Part shown: positions 17,636-26,435 of the stretch, in pieces
Position numbering within the stretch: position 1 is the stretch's first letter
Layout of the letters: each line of letters opens with the position of its first letter
From: Arthrobacter sp. V1I9
GTDB taxonomy: Bacteria > Actinomycetota > Actinomycetes > Actinomycetales > Micrococcaceae
Direction of reading: 5' to 3'
DNA length: 64,000 bases
Assembly: GCF_030817075.1 (NCBI RefSeq)
Contig: NZ_JAUSYU010000001.1
Coordinates: 2,356,001-2,420,000, forward strand
Position numbers and translations under genes: made by a program
Notes under the pieces: model-generated
Seen by the model: only the letters and a program-made list of their open reading frames with translations
The model's database searches: none
Told to the model about the DNA's origin: nothing

Positions 17636-20554
17636 CTAGCGCCCGGTCAGCGACCAGGCGTCTTCCGATCCCTCTTCGTCGTCATAGCCCCCCGGCGCGG
17701 AATCCGAGCCGTCGTAGTATTCGACGTTCTGCTTCCGCTGGTCCAGGTCCGCCGCCACCAGGTCCTCGGCGTAGCCGCCCTGCGCGATGTTGGCGTTGGC
17801 GTTGTCGCTGAGGGCCGCTGTCTGGGCATCCGGTGCCTTGGGTGCCTCCTGGCCCTTCATGGCAGCGAGGACCGGGGCGAGGTCGTCCGGCTTCACCAGG
17901 ACGTCGCGGGCTTTCGAACCTTCGGATGGACCAACTACACCCCGCGATTCGAGCAGGTCCATCAAGCGGCCGGCCTTGGCGAAGCCGACGCGCAGCTTGC
18001 GCTGGAGCATGGAGGTGGAGCCGAACTGGGTGGTGACCACCAGTTCGGTGGCCTGCAGCAGCACCTCGAGGTCGTCCCCGATGTCGTCGTCGATTTGCTT
18101 CTTGGGGGCTTCGGCGGCAACGTCATCGCGGTAGGTGGCCTGGAGCTGTCCCTTGACGTGCTCAACCACCTTGTGGATTTCCGATTCCGTGACCCAGGCG
18201 CCCTGGACGCGCATGGCCTTCGAAGCGCCCATCGGCAGGAACAGGGCGTCACCCTGGCCGATGAGTTTCTCTGCGCCCGGCTGGTCCAGGACCACCCGGG
18301 AGTCGGTCACCGAGGAGGTGGCAAAAGCCATCCTGGAAGGAACGTTCGCCTTGATCAGGCCGGTGACGACGTCCACGGACGGCCGCTGCGTGGCAAGGAC
18401 CAGGTGGATGCCGGCGGCGCGGGCAAGCTGGGTGATGCGCACGATCGAGTCTTCAACGTCGCGCGGCGCCACCATCATGAGGTCGGCGAGCTCGTCCACG
18501 ATCACCAGCAGGTAGGGGTACGGGCGGATAACCCTTTTTGAGTCCACAGGCGGCTGGACCTTGCCGGCGCGGACGGCTTTATTGAAGTCGTCGATGTGCT
18601 TGAAACCGTAATTCGCGAGGTCGTCGTACCGAGCGTCCATCTCGCGCACCACCCATTGGAGCGCCTCCGCGGCCTTCTTCGGGTTGGTGATGATTGGCGT
18701 GATGAGGTGCGGGACGCCTTCATAGGCGGTGAGCTCCACGCGCTTGGGGTCCACCATCACCATGCGCACCTCGTCGGGGGTGGCGCGCATGAGGATGGAC
18801 GTGATCATCGAGTTCACGAAGGAGGACTTACCGGCACCGGTGGCGCCGGCCACCAGCAGGTGGGGCATCTTGGCGAGGTTGGCCACAACGTAGCCGCCCT
18901 CAACGTCCTTGCCGACACCCATCACCATCGGGTGGTCGGTGCGGCGGGCGTTCTGGCTGCGCAGCACGTCGCCAAGGGAAACGGTCTCGCGGTCCGTGTT
19001 GGGGATCTCGATGCCGATTGCGGACTTGCCCGGGATGGGACTCAGGATCCGCACGTCGCTGGAGGCCACGGCGTAGGAGATGTTCTTGGAGAGTGCAGTG
19101 ACCCGCTCCACCTTGGTTCCCGGGGCGAGTTCGATTTCGTACCGGGTGACGGTGGGACCCCGGCTGAAGCCGGTCACGGTGGCGTCGACGTTGAACTGCT
19201 GAAGGGTGTCTGTCAGGGCTGCGACGACGGCGTCATTGGCCTCCGTGCGCTCCTTGGGGATTGAGCCCGGGGTCAGGTAGTCCGACGCGGGGAGGGTGTA
19301 GGTAACGTCCCCGGCGAGGGACAACTGCTCGGTCCGCTGGGGAATCGGAACGGGCGGCGGTGCGGGAGCCACGGGGTTGGACGGCACGGTGGGTGCCGGG
19401 GAACCAGCCTGGCCGCCGGGGGCTGACATGCCCGGGGTGATCATTGGGATGGCCTCGGTGGCGTTCTCCCCCGGCGCAGCGGAAGCAGCGGCGCCCAGTC
19501 CCTGGGCCGCCTTGATCTTTTCGACGGCGATCTCCGCCTGGGTGGGACGGCGCACCCCCGGGGCGGGGCGGGGCGGCTGCGGTTGCGGCTCTTCGTCGTC
19601 GTCGATGACGGCATGCTCGAACGCTTCGTCGCCTACGTAGCCTTCCAGGCCGGCGTCGGCATCCTCTTCCTTGCCGAACAGGCGGCGCTTCTTCTTTTTG
19701 GGCGCGGCCGGCGGGGTGCGCTCCAGGTAGCTGCGGTCGTGGCGGTCCCTGTCCTGCTCCTGGTCCACAAGGTCGAGGCCCATGAGGTGCTCATAGGCGC
19801 CGCGCAGCCGCCGCGGGATGGCACCGAAGGGAGTGGCGGTGATGATGAGCAGGGAGACGAAGGCCAGCAGACCGTAGAGCACCAGCGGAACAGCCGGATG
19901 GATGGCGGCCAGAGGCGAGGCGCCCAGGAATCCCAGCATTCCGCCGGCCTGGCGCAACCCGTCAAATCCTTCGGCGACTGTGGGCTGTCCGCCCAGGACA
20001 TGGGCCAGGCCGCAGCCGGCGAAGGTCATGATGAGGAAACCGATGCCCACCCTGTTATTGCCCCGCCCGTCCGAGGGGTGGCGGAAGAGCCGGAAAGCAC
20101 ACACAAAAAGCATCAACGGAAGCAGCAGCGAGATCCAGCCGAACGTACCGTTCACCACGCTGTAGACGGCGTCCGGGAACCAACCCGTGAGGCCCCACCA
20201 GGCGAAGGTGGCGATAAACACGCCCAGGGCCAGGTTGAAGAGGGCAGCACCGTCACGGCGCTCGTCAGCCGGAAGGTCGCTGACGTCATGGCCAATGCGC
20301 CGCACTCCCCCGCCCACGAGGTGGCCGATGCCCAGCCATGCTCCGCCCACTACCCGCAGCAGCCAGGGCTGGTGCTGTTCGACGGCGGGGAGCTGGCGGG
20401 TCCGCGCCGTACCGGAGCTGCCGGTCCGCCCGGACTTGGCTGCTGTGGTTTTCGCTGCCGTGGAGCCGGAACCGCGGCCACCGGAACCGCTGGATTTGCT
20501 GCCGGAGCCGGCCCTGCTTGAACCATTGGGCGCGGAAGTAGTACGAGTGGCCAT
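17636..20554 (-). CDS. ftsK: DNA translocase FtsK/SpoIIIE
   Basis: 972 residues. A Ser/Gly/Lys-rich N-terminus is followed by about four membrane helices (residues ~100-270), a Pro/Ala-rich linker, the motor domain with Walker A GATGAGKSSF near 570 and Walker B YLLVIVDELADLMM, and the C-terminal gamma winged helix (TSMLQRKLRVGFAKAGRLMDLLE) that reads KOPS-like sites. An acidic tail ends the protein. It moves the chromosome terminus through the closing septum. ATG 20554 is used; GTG 20563 in frame is also possible, and neither has a clear Shine-Dalgarno. Confidence 0.95.
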   Translation of the reverse strand: MATRTTSAPNGSSRAGSGSKSSGSGGRGSGSTAAKTTAAKSGRTGSSGTARTRQLPAVEQHQPWLLRVVGGAWLGIGHLVGGGVRRIGHDVSDLPADERRDGAALFNLALGVFIATFAWWGLTGWFPDAVYSVVNGTFGWISLLLPLMLFVCAFRLFRHPSDGRGNNRVGIGFLIMTFAGCGLAHVLGGQPTVAEGFDGLRQAGGMLGFLGASPLAAIHPAVPLVLYGLLAFVSLLIITATPFGAIPRRLRGAYEHLMGLDLVDQEQDRDRHDRSYLERTPPAAPKKKKRRLFGKEEDADAGLEGYVGDEAFEHAVIDDDEEPQPQPPRPAPGVRRPTQAEIAVEKIKAAQGLGAAASAAPGENATEAIPMITPGMSAPGGQAGSPAPTVPSNPVAPAPPPVPIPQRTEQLSLAGDVTYTLPASDYLTPGSIPKERTEANDAVVAALTDTLQQFNVDATVTGFSRGPTVTRYEIELAPGTKVERVTALSKNISYAVASSDVRILSPIPGKSAIGIEIPNTDRETVSLGDVLRSQNARRTDHPMVMGVGKDVEGGYVVANLAKMPHLLVAGATGAGKSSFVNSMITSILMRATPDEVRMVMVDPKRVELTAYEGVPHLITPIITNPKKAAEALQWVVREMDARYDDLANYGFKHIDDFNKAVRAGKVQPPVDSKRVIRPYPYLLVIVDELADLMMVAPRDVEDSIVRITQLARAAGIHLVLATQRPSVDVVTGLIKANVPSRMAFATSSVTDSRVVLDQPGAEKLIGQGDALFLPMGASKAMRVQGAWVTESEIHKVVEHVKGQLQATYRDDVAAEAPKKQIDDDIGDDLEVLLQATELVVTTQFGSTSMLQRKLRVGFAKAGRLMDLLESRGVVGPSEGSKARDVLVKPDDLAPVLAAMKGQEAPKAPDAQTAALSDNANANIAQGGYAEDLVAADLDQRKQNVEYYDGSDSAPGGYDDEEGSEDAWSLTGR

Positions 20555-20635
20555 ATCAGCCACGGTACCGGAACTGGGCCTTTATCCCGGGGATTTGGGA
20601 GCCAGACCGTTCCGGTTCGGGCCGCTTAAGCACAT

Positions 20636-20675
20636 CCGGCCCGCACTCCTGCTTGAGGAAGGAAGTACGGGCCGG
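20636..20675. terminator. Hairpin after rnj
   Basis: CCGGCCCG (20636-20643) pairs with CGGGCCGG (20668-20675) around a 24-nt loop in the rnj-ftsK gap. No T run follows. Confidence 0.4.
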
Positions 20676-20691
20676 AGCCGACGGCGGGCTG

Positions 20692-22383
20692 TTAGGCCTC
20701 AAGCACCACCGGGATGATCATGGGCTTGCGGCGGAGCTTGCGGTTGACCCACGTGCCCACCACGCGGCGGACCACCTGCTGGAGCTGGTGGGTGGTGTGG
20801 TCCGAATGGTTCAGCACGGCTTCTTCCAGCGCAGCGTTGATCTTGGGGATGATCTCGTCGAACACGGCATCGTCCTCGGCCACGCCGCGGGCGTGGATCT
20901 CCGGCCCGGACACCACCTTGCCGGTGGCGCGGTGGATGACCGTGATGATGGAGATGAAGCCTTCATCGCCCAGGGTTTGGCGGTCCTTGAGGTCGGCCTC
21001 GGTGACCTCGCCAACGCTGGATCCGTCCACGTAGACGAAGCCCACTTCAACCTGGCCGACGACGTCCGCCCGGTGGTCCTTGAGGTCGATCACGGTGCCG
21101 TTGTCGGCGAGGATAACGCTGGCTTCCGGGACCCCGGATTCGATGGCGATCTTGCCGTTGGCAATCAGGTGGCGGGTTTCACCGTGCACCGGCATGGCGT
21201 TGAGCGGTTCCAGGATGTTGTAGCAGTACAGGAGTTCGCCGGCGGCAGCGTGCCCGGAAACGTGGACCTTGGCGTTGCCCTTGTGGATCACGTCGGCGCC
21301 CAGCTTGAGCAGTCCGTTGATGATCCGGAAGACGGCGTTTTCATTGCCGGGGATCAGGCTGGACGCGAGGATGACAGTGTCCCCGTCACCCACCACCACA
21401 CGGTGATCACCGTTTGCCATGCGGGACAGCGCCGCCATCGGCTCACCCTGGGAACCGGTGGACATCAGCACCACGCGGTTGTCCGGCAGGTTGTCGATGT
21501 TCTTGATGTCCACGATGAGGCCCGGCGGGACATCCAGGTAGCCCAGCTTCTCGGCGATGGCCATGTTCCTGACCATGGACCGGCCCACGAAGGCCACCTT
21601 GCGGTTGTGCTTTGCGGCGGCGTCCAGTACCTGCTGGACCCGGTGCACGTGGGATGAGAAGGATGCGACGATGATCCGCTTGGTGGCCTGGCCGAACAGG
21701 CGCTCCAGCGTGGGGCCGATTTCCTTTTCCGCGGTGGTGAAACCGGGTACGTCCGCGTTGGTGGAATCCGACATAAAAAGGTCCACGCCCTCCTCGCCGA
21801 GCTTGGCGAAGTGCCGGAGGTCGGTGATGCGGCCGTCAAGGGGAAGCTGGTCCATCTTGAAGTCGCCCGTGTGCAGGACGGTGCCGCCCGCGGTGCGGAG
21901 GAACACTGCGAGGGCGTCGGGAATGGAGTGGTTGACAGCTACGAACTCGCATTCGAAGGGGCCGAACTTCTCCACCTGGCCTTCCTCGACGGTGAGGGTG
22001 TAGGGCCGGATGCGGTGCTCCTGCAGCTTCGCCTCGATCAAGGCAAGCGTCAGCTGCGAGCCCACCAGCGGAATGTCGGCCCGCAGGCGCAGCAGGTAGG
22101 GAACAGCACCGATGTGGTCCTCATGCCCGTGGGTGAGGACCACAGCTACGATGTCGTCCAGCCGGTTCTCGATGTAAGAGAAGTCAGGCAGGATCAGGTC
22201 GACGCCGGGCTGGGTCTCCTCCGGGAAGAGGACGCCGCAGTCCACGATCAGCAGTTTGCCATCGATTTCGAACACGGCCATGTTCCGGCCGATCTCCCCG
22301 AGTCCGCCGAGCGGTACGATCCGTAGCGTGCCGTTCGGCAGGCGGGGAGGGGTGACAAGGCCGGTTAGGGCAGTTTGAGTCAT
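20692..22383 (-). CDS. rnj: Ribonuclease J
   Basis: 563 residues. The metallo-beta-lactamase signature LTHGHEDHIG lies at 83-92, followed by HTGDFKMD, MSDSTNAD, the beta-CASP insertion with GRSMVRNM and STGSQGEPMAAL, and HVSGHA. RNase J combines 5'-3' exonuclease and endonuclease activities in RNA decay and rRNA processing. The ATG has GGAAAG upstream at somewhat long spacing. dapA lies 41 nt upstream on the same strand, the common actinobacterial dapA-rnj pair. Confidence 0.95.
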   Translation of the reverse strand: MTQTALTGLVTPPRLPNGTLRIVPLGGLGEIGRNMAVFEIDGKLLIVDCGVLFPEETQPGVDLILPDFSYIENRLDDIVAVVLTHGHEDHIGAVPYLLRLRADIPLVGSQLTLALIEAKLQEHRIRPYTLTVEEGQVEKFGPFECEFVAVNHSIPDALAVFLRTAGGTVLHTGDFKMDQLPLDGRITDLRHFAKLGEEGVDLFMSDSTNADVPGFTTAEKEIGPTLERLFGQATKRIIVASFSSHVHRVQQVLDAAAKHNRKVAFVGRSMVRNMAIAEKLGYLDVPPGLIVDIKNIDNLPDNRVVLMSTGSQGEPMAALSRMANGDHRVVVGDGDTVILASSLIPGNENAVFRIINGLLKLGADVIHKGNAKVHVSGHAAAGELLYCYNILEPLNAMPVHGETRHLIANGKIAIESGVPEASVILADNGTVIDLKDHRADVVGQVEVGFVYVDGSSVGEVTEADLKDRQTLGDEGFISIITVIHRATGKVVSGPEIHARGVAEDDAVFDEIIPKINAALEEAVLNHSDHTTHQLQQVVRRVVGTWVNRKLRRKPMIIPVVLEA

Positions 22384-22424
22384 ATTGCACTACTTTCCAG
22401 GCGGAAGGGTGCCGGTCTCAGCCC

Positions 22425-23333
22425 TCAGGAAAAGACCAGCCCCGCTTCCGCCAAATCCCCGCGGATGGTTTCGATCTCGGCTTCGTCCGGCTCCACGAGG
22501 GGCAAGCGGACAATCGAGTTGGGCAGGACTCCCTGCCATTTAAGAATCTGTTTGGCCGCGACGGCCCCCTGGACCCTGGTCATGGTGGCGCGGACCACGG
22601 GCAGAAGGTCGAAGTTGATCTTCCGCGCGGTTTCGAGGTCGTTGGCGTTGACCGCATCGATGAGGTCACGGAACTGGCGGGTTGCCACGTGCGTGGTGAC
22701 ACCGACGAGGCCTACGGCGCCCAGTGCCATCCAGGGCAGAGTCAGTCCGTCATCGCCGGAGTAGAAGAGCAGGTCAGTTTCTGCCATGACGCGGGTGGCC
22801 GCGACGAAATCGGCCTTGGCATCCTTGACGGCCACAATGTTCGGGTGCTGCGCCAGGCGGATCATGGTTTCGGGTTCGATCGCGATCGAGGACCGGCCCG
22901 GGATGTCGTACAGCATCACGGGCACGTCGGCGGCACTGGCGATGGCCTCGAAGTGTGCGCGGAGGCCTGACTGGCTGGGCTTGTTGTAGTAGGGGGTCAC
23001 CAGCAGGATGCCGTCGACGCCGAGCGCTGCTGCCTGCTGGGAGAGGTGCACTGAGTGCGCGGTGTCGTTGGTGCCGGTGCCTGCGATGATTGCCGCCCGG
23101 TCTCCGACCGCTTCCTTGACGGCACGGAACATGCCGAGGTTCTCTTCGTCGGTGAGGGTGGAGGTTTCCCCCGTGGTTCCGGTGACCACCAGGCCGTCGC
23201 AGCCGTCGTCCACCAGCTTGCCGGCCAATTCCGCTGCCTGCTGGTAATCCACCCTGCCGTCCTTTGTGAACGGCGTGACCATGGCGGTCAGGAGGGTGCC
23301 AAGGGCAGGGATGCGCGCGGAAGTGTCAGCCAT
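22425..23333 (-). CDS. dapA: 4-hydroxy-tetrahydrodipicolinate synthase
   Basis: 302 residues, a TIM barrel of the DapA/NAL family. The Schiff-base lysine is Lys170 in PNIVAVKDAK; TGTTGETSTLTDEE and VTPYYNKPSQ are the substrate-site motifs. It condenses pyruvate with aspartate semialdehyde, the first step toward lysine and diaminopimelate. The ATG at 23333 has no Shine-Dalgarno but follows TAACGT by 7 nt. It probably shares a transcript with rnj. Confidence 0.95.
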   Translation of the reverse strand: MADTSARIPALGTLLTAMVTPFTKDGRVDYQQAAELAGKLVDDGCDGLVVTGTTGETSTLTDEENLGMFRAVKEAVGDRAAIIAGTGTNDTAHSVHLSQQAAALGVDGILLVTPYYNKPSQSGLRAHFEAIASAADVPVMLYDIPGRSSIAIEPETMIRLAQHPNIVAVKDAKADFVAATRVMAETDLLFYSGDDGLTLPWMALGAVGLVGVTTHVATRQFRDLIDAVNANDLETARKINFDLLPVVRATMTRVQGAVAAKQILKWQGVLPNSIVRLPLVEPDEAEIETIRGDLAEAGLVFS

Positions 23334-23340
23334 GGAAAAA

Positions 23341-23371
23341 ACGTTACCCTGTCCCCGGCTGGTTAGGACAA
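23341..23371 (-). promoter_or_regulatory. dapA promoter (leaderless)
   Basis: Minus strand TTGTCC, 19 nt, TAACGT (23341-23346), then 7 nt to the ATG. The spacer is slightly long. Confidence 0.5.
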
Positions 23372-23403
23372 TAGGAGCGGCGTGATGAACGTCAAATATA
23401 GGA

Positions 23404-24189
23404 TTACCCGGCGGCGTTGCCGGTTTCGCGGCGGTATTTCTCGAGGCGGCTTCGCTGCAGGACGCAGGAAACAATTTCTGTGCGGGTTCCCGCCGCCTGC
23501 TTCAACGGGAAGCCGTCCGGACCCCAAAAGCCGCTCAAGCCGCACGACTCACCCAAGGGGCTCCTGCCGCCAAGGTTGGCGAGCAGCATAAACATCCTGT
23601 TGTCCATGGCCCGCGCTCCAAGGTGGAGGCCCAGCCGGTGCTCCTCGTCTTTGGTGTAGAGGGCGGACACGCAGTACACGTCAGCACTTGCTGCCGCAGC
23701 GTCCGCACCGCCCTCAGGCACGGAGGCATCGAACACGGAGGCATCGAAGCAGGGAGCGAGGGCAATCCTCCATCCGTCCATTTCCATCAAAGCGACGCCC
23801 TCTCCAGGCGTGAACAGCTCTTGCTCCTGCCCGTGCAGGTGGGCCTTGAAAGCCGTTTCGGTACTGCCGTCCGGGTGAAGGGCAACCGATGCCAGCCGGG
23901 GCGTGCCGTCGCTTTCGCGGCAGGCTGCGCCTACAACAGCCGTAATCCCGGTCCGGCGGCAGATCTCCCGGACATCGCCGAGGCGTTCGTCATCCGGCTT
24001 CAGCCAGGAGTCGGGGTCCTCTAACAGGTCCAGCCGGTAGCCGGTGAGGGACAACTCCGGGAAGACCACCAGGCGGGAGCCGTGGTCATCTGCGTCCTCA
24101 ATGAGGCGCACATGCTCGGCGGCGTTGGCCGGGATGCCGCCATCCAGCGGCTGATACTGGATCACGGCGGCGGGGAGGGTGTCTGTCAC
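23404..24189 (-). CDS. Carbon-nitrogen hydrolase (nitrilase superfamily)
   Basis: 261 residues. The catalytic triad is Glu45 (FPELSLTGY), Lys115 (ETAFKAHLHG) and Cys147 (ALAPCFDAS). ARAMDNRMFMLLANLGG and LGESCGLSGFWGPDG are the later core strands. The acid or amide substrate cannot be told; this branch is amidase-like rather than true nitrilase. The GTG start follows TAGGAT by 6 nt, with GGAGG inside the same gap. dapA is 70 nt downstream with its own promoter. Confidence 0.83.
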   Translation of the reverse strand: MTDTLPAAVIQYQPLDGGIPANAAEHVRLIEDADDHGSRLVVFPELSLTGYRLDLLEDPDSWLKPDDERLGDVREICRRTGITAVVGAACRESDGTPRLASVALHPDGSTETAFKAHLHGQEQELFTPGEGVALMEMDGWRIALAPCFDASVFDASVPEGGADAAAASADVYCVSALYTKDEEHRLGLHLGARAMDNRMFMLLANLGGRSPLGESCGLSGFWGPDGFPLKQAAGTRTEIVSCVLQRSRLEKYRRETGNAAG

Positions 24190-24195
24190 GCCTCC

Positions 24196-24201
24196 ATCCT
24201 A
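24196..24201 (-). promoter_or_regulatory. -10 box of the nitrilase-family gene
   Basis: TAGGAT on the minus strand, 6 nt before the GTG start. Confidence 0.5.
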
Positions 24202-24223
24202 GGCAAGCACCTGCCTGCACGCC

Positions 24224-24583
24224 TCAGCGGCGGACGTCATGGGCCCGGGGCGGCTCCCCTGGCCCGGGGTGGCAATACCTGCCCACCGCCGACTGCCGCA
24301 GCCCTTCGGCCCAGGTGGCCAACCGTTGGGCGGCCCTGACGTAGTGGAACAGTTCCACGGGAGTCAGTGCGTCGATATCCGTCTCGCCGAGCCGCCGTGC
24401 GAGTTCTGCCCCTTCCGGTTGCGCGGACAGGCTGACACCCTCCCGCTCCCACTGGATGTCCTCGGAGGTTTTTCCGGTCACCAGCTGGCGAAAGAGGTAA
24501 TCAACCACCCCGGGGCTCATGGCCTTCAGTGGCCCGGCATGTGGGGACTCCGAGGCGGGGACTTCAGGTGATGGGGTTTGCAT
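24224..24583 (-). CDS. Short DUF222-like protein under a LexA box
   Basis: 119 residues from ATG 24583. The middle part, DALTPVELFHYVRAAQRLATWAEGLRQSAV, resembles the first helices of DUF222 proteins of the 13E12 family, but the protein lacks the rest of DUF222 and any HNH domain. That assignment is by eye and tentative. The start lies 7 nt after TAGCAT, and a LexA box ends 2 bp upstream of that -10. Sequence open further upstream would run through the SOS box and is not taken as coding. It may be a regulatory fragment or a decayed DUF222-HNH gene. Confidence 0.6.
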   Translation of the reverse strand: MQTPSPEVPASESPHAGPLKAMSPGVVDYLFRQLVTGKTSEDIQWEREGVSLSAQPEGAELARRLGETDIDALTPVELFHYVRAAQRLATWAEGLRQSAVGRYCHPGPGEPPRAHDVRR

Positions 24584-24590
24584 GCCGCCA

Positions 24591-24596
24591 ATGCTA
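24591..24596 (-). promoter_or_regulatory. -10 box of the short SOS-box gene
   Basis: TAGCAT on the minus strand, 7 nt before the ATG at 24583, immediately next to the LexA box. Confidence 0.55.
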
Positions 24597-24597
24597 T

Positions 24598-24613
24598 TCG
24601 AACATATATTCGA
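24598..24613. promoter_or_regulatory. LexA-binding SOS box
   Basis: TCGAACATATATTCGA: both TCGA ends are exact and the core is GAAC-N4-ATTC, the same variant as at recA. It lies between two divergent genes and directly beside the -10 of the leftward one. Confidence 0.75.
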
Positions 24614-24668
24614 ACACAAGGGCGGTTCGTGACAGCTCCGGTACAGCCAGGTGTGAGACGATCTGGGC

Positions 24669-25904
24669 ATGACCTCCCGCAACGCCGCCGCCTCCTCCCG
24701 GATGGCTGCAGGCCGCTCCATCCCGGGCCGGCTTCACGGCATCGACGCAGCGCGCGGGCTTGCCCTGCTGGGAATGATGGCCACGCACCTGCTTCCCACT
24801 TTTGAATCGAACGCCGACCTGACCCCCACCTGGATCGGCCTGACCTTTTCGGGCAGGGCCGCCGCACTCTTCGCAGTACTGGCAGGGGTTGGCCTCGCGT
24901 TGTCCACTGGAAAGCACAAGCCGCTGGATGGCTCCGACCTTTCGGCAGCGAGGCGCGGGGTGGCCCTGCGCGCCCTGGTAATTGCCGCCGTCGGGCTCAC
25001 CTTGGGTGGCCTGGAAGTGGGCGTGGCCATCATTTTGGTCCATTACGCAGTGCTGTTCCTGTGTGTCCTGCCGTTCCTGGGCATGCGGCTGAAGCCGCTC
25101 CTCAGTTGGGCCGCTGGCTGGATCCTGGCCTCGCCGGTGCTGGCGTACCTGTTGCGTCCCTGGCTGCTGGCTGCGGCCCCGCCGCTGAGGCTTGGCCACA
25201 ATCCCTCCTGGGAGGACTTGTCCACGCCCACCCGCCTCCTGGTCGACGTTTTTTTCACGGGCTACTACCCCGTCTTCCAGTGGCTGTCCTACCTGCTGGT
25301 GGGGCTCGTCGTCGGCCGCCTGATGCTCAACAAGCGACTGGTCCCTTGGGTGCTGTTGATCGGCGGCACCATTGTTGCCTTCCTGGCCAAGGCCTTGGGC
25401 ACCGCGGCCATGGAGAACTGGGGCGGCCGGGCCGCCCTCGAGAAGCTGCTGGACTCCCCCGGCTACCCGCTGCACAATGTTCTGCAGGTCAACCTGACGG
25501 GTATCCCGCAGGAGGGATCCTGGTGGTGGCTGGCGTCCGCGGCGCCCCACTCCGCAACCCCCCTCGACCTGCTCCACACATCCGCGGTGGCAGCGGCGGT
25601 GATCGGGGCGTTCCTTCTCCTGGGCAGGCTGGCTGAATGGGTGGCGTTGGATCTGTTGCTGCCCCTGCGCGGCGCGGGCGCCATGACCCTGACCCTGTAC
25701 TCCGTCCACGTGTGGGTGGTTTCGGGCTTCTACCTGAAGCCCCTCCCCGCCGGCTGGACTGAGGACGCCATGTACTTCGCCCAGGCTGCCGGTGCAGTAA
25801 TGGTGGGCATCGTGTTTGTGCTGCTGAAGTGGCGCGGGCCCCTGGAATGGCTGGGGCATGCGGCGAACCAGGTGGGCCGCGGCGGCGTCAAGGCTATCAG
25901 CTAG
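24669..25904 (+). CDS. Multi-pass membrane acyltransferase-like protein (DUF1624/YeiB-like)
   Basis: 411 residues with about ten hydrophobic helices. The opening RLHGIDAARGLALLGMMATHL is the signature shared by the DUF1624 (heparan-alpha-glucosaminide acetyltransferase-like) and DUF418/YeiB groups. The conserved Asp and His in that stretch suggest transfer of an acyl group across the membrane; the substrate is unknown. The LexA box at 24598-24613 lies 55 nt upstream, so damage control of this gene is possible but unproven. It is convergent with the following gene. Confidence 0.75.
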   Translation: MTSRNAAASSRMAAGRSIPGRLHGIDAARGLALLGMMATHLLPTFESNADLTPTWIGLTFSGRAAALFAVLAGVGLALSTGKHKPLDGSDLSAARRGVALRALVIAAVGLTLGGLEVGVAIILVHYAVLFLCVLPFLGMRLKPLLSWAAGWILASPVLAYLLRPWLLAAAPPLRLGHNPSWEDLSTPTRLLVDVFFTGYYPVFQWLSYLLVGLVVGRLMLNKRLVPWVLLIGGTIVAFLAKALGTAAMENWGGRAALEKLLDSPGYPLHNVLQVNLTGIPQEGSWWWLASAAPHSATPLDLLHTSAVAAAVIGAFLLLGRLAEWVALDLLLPLRGAGAMTLTLYSVHVWVVSGFYLKPLPAGWTEDAMYFAQAAGAVMVGIVFVLLKWRGPLEWLGHAANQVGRGGVKAIS

Positions 25905-25953
25905 GCGAGCCGATCCCGGGCCGCTCCCCCATGGAGCGCTAAGAACTGGAAGG

Positions 25954-26433
25954 CTAAGCCGGAACGTTGCCGCGGAAGAGCTTGACGGCGTCCCGCATGG
26001 AGGCGCGGGCGCGCTTGCGGTCGCCGGCGGCGTCGTAGGCGCAGCTCAGCCGGAACCAGGAACGCCAGTCATCCGGTGCTGCCTCAGCCTCCGCCCGATA
26101 CTTCTCAAACTCGGCATCGGCTGCGGAACGGACAATACGCCCTGCCGGCGTCCTGGGCAGCTCGTCTACCGGGAGCCCGCCTTCGGCTTCAAGGACTTTC
26201 GCCATCTGCTCGGTGCGGGCCCCAAACATCAGTTCCCGGACCAGCGCCCAGGCACCGATCACCGGCAGCACGAGGTAGGCCGCCCCGATGGCTACAGCTG
26301 CCGGGTTGCTGTCTGTCAGCAGCAGAACTGAGCGCTGGAAGGACACCACCAGGTAAAAGACCAGGAGCAGCGTTACCGCCCCCACCCAGATCTTGGTGCG
26401 GTTCTTCCGGAAACCAGCCAGCACTCCGCCCAC
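25954..26433 (-). CDS. Membrane protein with TPR-like C-terminus
   Basis: 159 residues. Two membrane helices (about 15-36 and 44-64) are followed by a cytosolic helical part; DDWRSWFRLSCAYDAAGDRKRARASMRDAVKLF looks like a single tetratricopeptide repeat. No enzyme motif is seen and the function is unknown. The GTG start is 2 nt after the dapB stop, so it is cotranscribed with and probably coupled to dapB. Confidence 0.75.
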   Translation of the reverse strand: MGGVLAGFRKNRTKIWVGAVTLLLVFYLVVSFQRSVLLLTDSNPAAVAIGAAYLVLPVIGAWALVRELMFGARTEQMAKVLEAEGGLPVDELPRTPAGRIVRSAADAEFEKYRAEAEAAPDDWRSWFRLSCAYDAAGDRKRARASMRDAVKLFRGNVPA

Positions 26434-26435
26434 GG

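Noticed and set aside
24584..24721. Upstream extension of the short DUF222-like gene
   Set aside because: It would read through the LexA box and -10 and overlaps the divergent gene.
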